Shown one piece after another: positions 24,204 to 25,676 of a stretch of DNA of 25,676 nt. The position numbers were made by a program, and so were the translations under genes. The DNA comes from CAZWKQ01 sp964634005. GTDB taxonomy: Bacteria > Bacteroidota > Bacteroidia > Bacteroidales > JACABE01. Below the pieces are notes generated by a model, which was given only the letters and a program-made list of their open reading frames with translations, was not told the DNA's origin and ran no database searches. Numbering within the stretch: position 1 is the first letter of the stretch; each line of letters opens with the position of its first letter. The DNA is taken from assembly GCA_964634005.1 (NCBI GenBank), contig CAZWKQ010000025.1, forward strand, positions 1 through 25,676. The letters run 5' to 3'.

Positions 24204-24632
24204 TCAAGGGTAATGATAATAAATGCCTTTCAAATTTGTTGTGGTATAAAGGTTAGACGTATAACGACTCATGGGAATGTTAATTAACACTCCATCAATA
24301 TAAATACTTAATTTCAAACCTAATTCTATAAAAGAATCATATTTATAATATTTCTTGAGTGAAAAATTATAAATCCCACCAATTCTAATTTTTTCAGCAT
24401 TTTTACATTTAGTTTTTAAACTAACTATTGTACAATATTGCTTACTTAAAGTATCCTGAACCAAAATAATATACGCTTTATTCGTGCTATGTATATTTTT
24501 TTTTGATTTATTAATTTCAATAACCGTATAGACTCGTGATGTATCTTCAATCATTTGACCAGAATCTGAATATTGGAATAATGAAAAACATGACAAGCTA
24601 AATAGAGCTATATTTTGAATCATTGCTATCAT
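24204..24632 (-). CDS. Small, possibly exported protein; candidate partner/immunity of the Rhs cassette
   Basis: 142 residues from ATG 24632, or 139 from the ATG at 24623. I do not recognise a named family. The N terminus (IQNIALFSLSCFSLFQ) is hydrophobic and signal-peptide-like, but it has no basic residue and a non-canonical lipobox (SLSC), so export is uncertain. The rest looks beta-rich and basic, with a pattern VYTVIEINKSK, a tract around YIILVQDT, and CKNAEKIRIGGIYNFSLK. It starts 12 nt after the Rhs cassette stop and ends before the terminator at 24126-24150. Position, size and accessory context are those of an immunity or accessory gene; nothing in the sequence demonstrates that. Confidence 0.6.
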   Translation of the reverse strand: MIAMIQNIALFSLSCFSLFQYSDSGQMIEDTSRVYTVIEINKSKKNIHSTNKAYIILVQDTLSKQYCTIVSLKTKCKNAEKIRIGGIYNFSLKKYYKYDSFIELGLKLSIYIDGVLINIPMSRYTSNLYTTTNLKGIYYHYP

Positions 24633-24644
24633 AATATCTCATAA

Positions 24645-25466
24645 TTATTTTGTTTTCATTAGTCGAATTCTTATTAGGTCACTTTCTGTGATTACTCCAT
24701 CACCTGGCTGAGGAACTGTTGTCTTAGCTCTATGAGCTTGCTCATAAATCCAATAAGTTGAATTTGCTGAATTTGCTGGTTGTGCTGAAACACCTGTTTT
24801 CTGGGATATCAATGCCCCTGAGTAAGCCTCAGTAACTTCATGCAACATTGCATTACCAGGAGTTCCAGCAAAAATATCAAAGTCTTCTAACATATTTGGA
24901 TTTACAAACTGATATGCATTAACTGTAGTAATATCATAGGTATAACTACTCATCTCAAATGGCTTTATTCCTGTCTGAAATTCAGTAGTAAGCGTACTAT
25001 TAGTAACAGTATTCCCTAGAAAAGCTCCTCCTCCACGTGTACCATAAGTTTGTCCATTAAATTCAAATGTACTGGAGTTTGATGCATCAACATTAACGGT
25101 AATTTCTGTACTATTTATGACAGAAAGCAGTTTCTTATCATTCTCCGTTTTAGCTTCTCCAGCCGCTGTAACTTTCCCTGTATTAGGGTCTCTAGTCAGT
25201 GTCATTGTGGTTGCACTTTGCATCTGTGCGACAGCTTTATCAGCTTCATCTCCAGTTATTACTAATTCATCCCACATACCATTTGGATCAATTCGAGAAA
25301 TTGGGTTGCCACGGCAATACATATACGGCGACGTACTCGGATATTTATCTGCCAATGGGTCAACACTCAAAAACCTCTGTACGCCTTTTTGTTGTGGCTC
25401 AGTTTTTCTATACACCACTTTAAACGGTGTGTCTTGTTGGCTGTATGTGAGTTTTAAGCATCCCAT
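24645..25466 (-). CDS. Orphan Rhs C-terminal cassette with HExxE toxin-like domain
   Basis: 273 residues. Residues 1-63 are the end of an Rhs-repeat-associated core: MGCLKLTYSQ, a VQRFLSVDPLADKYPS stretch, SPYMYCRGNP and terminal IDPNG. After DPNG comes a variable domain without recognised homology except HEVTEAYSGALIS (H209, E210, E213, Y215) and a later YEQAHRA (H245), a layout compatible with a zincin-like metal site. An in-frame TAG at 25482-25484 cuts it off from any upstream Rhs repeats, and none lie in the 210 bp to the window edge. It is thus a displaced tip, or the end of a longer element that now starts at this ATG. No signal peptide. Expression may come from a -7 match at 25474-25481. 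Confidence 0.8.
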   Translation of the reverse strand: MGCLKLTYSQQDTPFKVVYRKTEPQQKGVQRFLSVDPLADKYPSTSPYMYCRGNPISRIDPNGMWDELVITGDEADKAVAQMQSATTMTLTRDPNTGKVTAAGEAKTENDKKLLSVINSTEITVNVDASNSSTFEFNGQTYGTRGGGAFLGNTVTNSTLTTEFQTGIKPFEMSSYTYDITTVNAYQFVNPNMLEDFDIFAGTPGNAMLHEVTEAYSGALISQKTGVSAQPANSANSTYWIYEQAHRAKTTVPQPGDGVITESDLIRIRLMKTK

Positions 25467-25473
25467 TGAAAAA

Positions 25474-25481
25474 CAAAAATA
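25474..25481 (-). promoter_or_regulatory. Possible -7 element in front of the orphan Rhs cassette
   Basis: Minus strand TATTTTTG fits TAnnTTTG and ends 7 nt before the ATG. The TTG within the adjacent TTTCAATTGAA palindrome is 15 nt upstream, short of the usual spacing. Weak but relevant, because an orphan cassette needs its own start signal. Confidence 0.35.
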
Positions 25482-25493
25482 CTAATTTTTTTC

Positions 25494-25518
25494 TTTCAAT
25501 TGAAGATTTTCAATTGAA
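25494..25518. repeat. Tandem 11-bp palindromes upstream of the Rhs cassette
   Basis: TTTCAATTGAA occurs at 25494-25504 and 25508-25518, 14 bp apart. Each is a palindrome in itself. The pair lies where a -33 element would be expected, so it could be an operator or a recombination-site remnant. Confidence 0.6.
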
Positions 25519-25544
25519 AAAAAAAAGATCGGTTAAGCGACTTT

Positions 25545-25562
25545 GATACGGACATGATACGG
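25545..25562. repeat. Short direct repeat GATACGG x2 in GC-richer DNA
   Basis: GATACGG at 25545-25551 and 25556-25562, separated by ACAT. It sits in a ~140-bp stretch (25527-25660) with higher GC than the neighbouring DNA and no open reading frame. The stretch is not explained by any gene in the window and may be the end of a larger element beyond the right edge. Confidence 0.5.
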
Positions 25563-25676
25563 CTTTGCTCCATAGATTAAAACGCAGCTAATCATTTGAA
25601 CCGCTTAGGCAACCAAAAAGTAAGCTGACTGATCACGGGCAAGGTTTCAGGTCATTTTTTTTGCATCATTAAATAA

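Noticed and set aside
24600..24632. Lipoprotein signal in the 142-residue protein
   Set aside because: SLSC lacks the hydrophobic residue at -3 and there is no basic N-region, so I describe it only as signal-like.

Overview
The window is about 25.7 kb of AT-rich DNA from a member of the Bacteroidota, most likely an anaerobic Bacteroidales/Marinilabiliales-type organism. Four things point there: a type IX secretion (T9SS) C-terminal sorting domain, the Bacteroidota-specific small protein DUF4295 beside rpmG, TAnnTTTG/TTTG promoter elements in place of sigma70 boxes, and an Rhs C-terminal cassette of the MGCLKL type. Almost every gene is on the minus strand; only xerD is on the plus strand. I see no tRNA, rRNA, CRISPR array, intact transposase or prophage.

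Layout. 1-950 is a gene-free mosaic of repeats: two ~287-bp direct repeats (1-288 and 560-846), large imperfect palindromes, and a 75-bp insertion present in only one copy. 953-4100 carries a SulP anion transporter and the pyrB-pyrI operon (aspartate transcarbamoylase, catalytic and zinc-binding regulatory chains). 4235-5599 is a GTPase related to cyclic 2,3-diphosphoglycerate synthetase, with its own terminator and a good promoter. 5747-11358 is a translation and secretion block: mtaB (tRNA methylthiotransferase), a DUF2238 membrane protein, rimO (S12 methylthiotransferase), a TPR lipoprotein, ftsY (SRP receptor), DUF4295 and rpmG (L33). 11470-14225 holds a T9SS-exported beta-propeller-like repeat protein and a GT-C membrane glycosyltransferase, then xerD diverging from the latter.

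15300-21384 reads as one minus-strand operon: MFS transporter, M23 peptidase, guaA, and a LysM/periplasmic-binding-fold protein. The M23 start overlaps the MFS stop and is followed at once by a 13-bp perfect hairpin, suggesting translational coupling. 21635-23758 is a compact operon of a low-molecular-weight tyrosine phosphatase, a PLP-dependent threonine/serine dehydratase and a tetrapyrrole-methylase-family (RsmI/YraL-like) methyltransferase.

23759-25676 is accessory DNA: an intergenic hairpin-rich repeat, then an orphan Rhs C-terminal cassette (MGCLKL...DPNG followed by a variable domain with HEVTEAY and a later AH) and, 12 nt downstream, a small possibly exported protein closed by a strong terminator. 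This pair is the best candidate for an undescribed system: a putative zincin-like toxin tip and a possible cognate immunity or accessory protein. The function is inferred, not shown.
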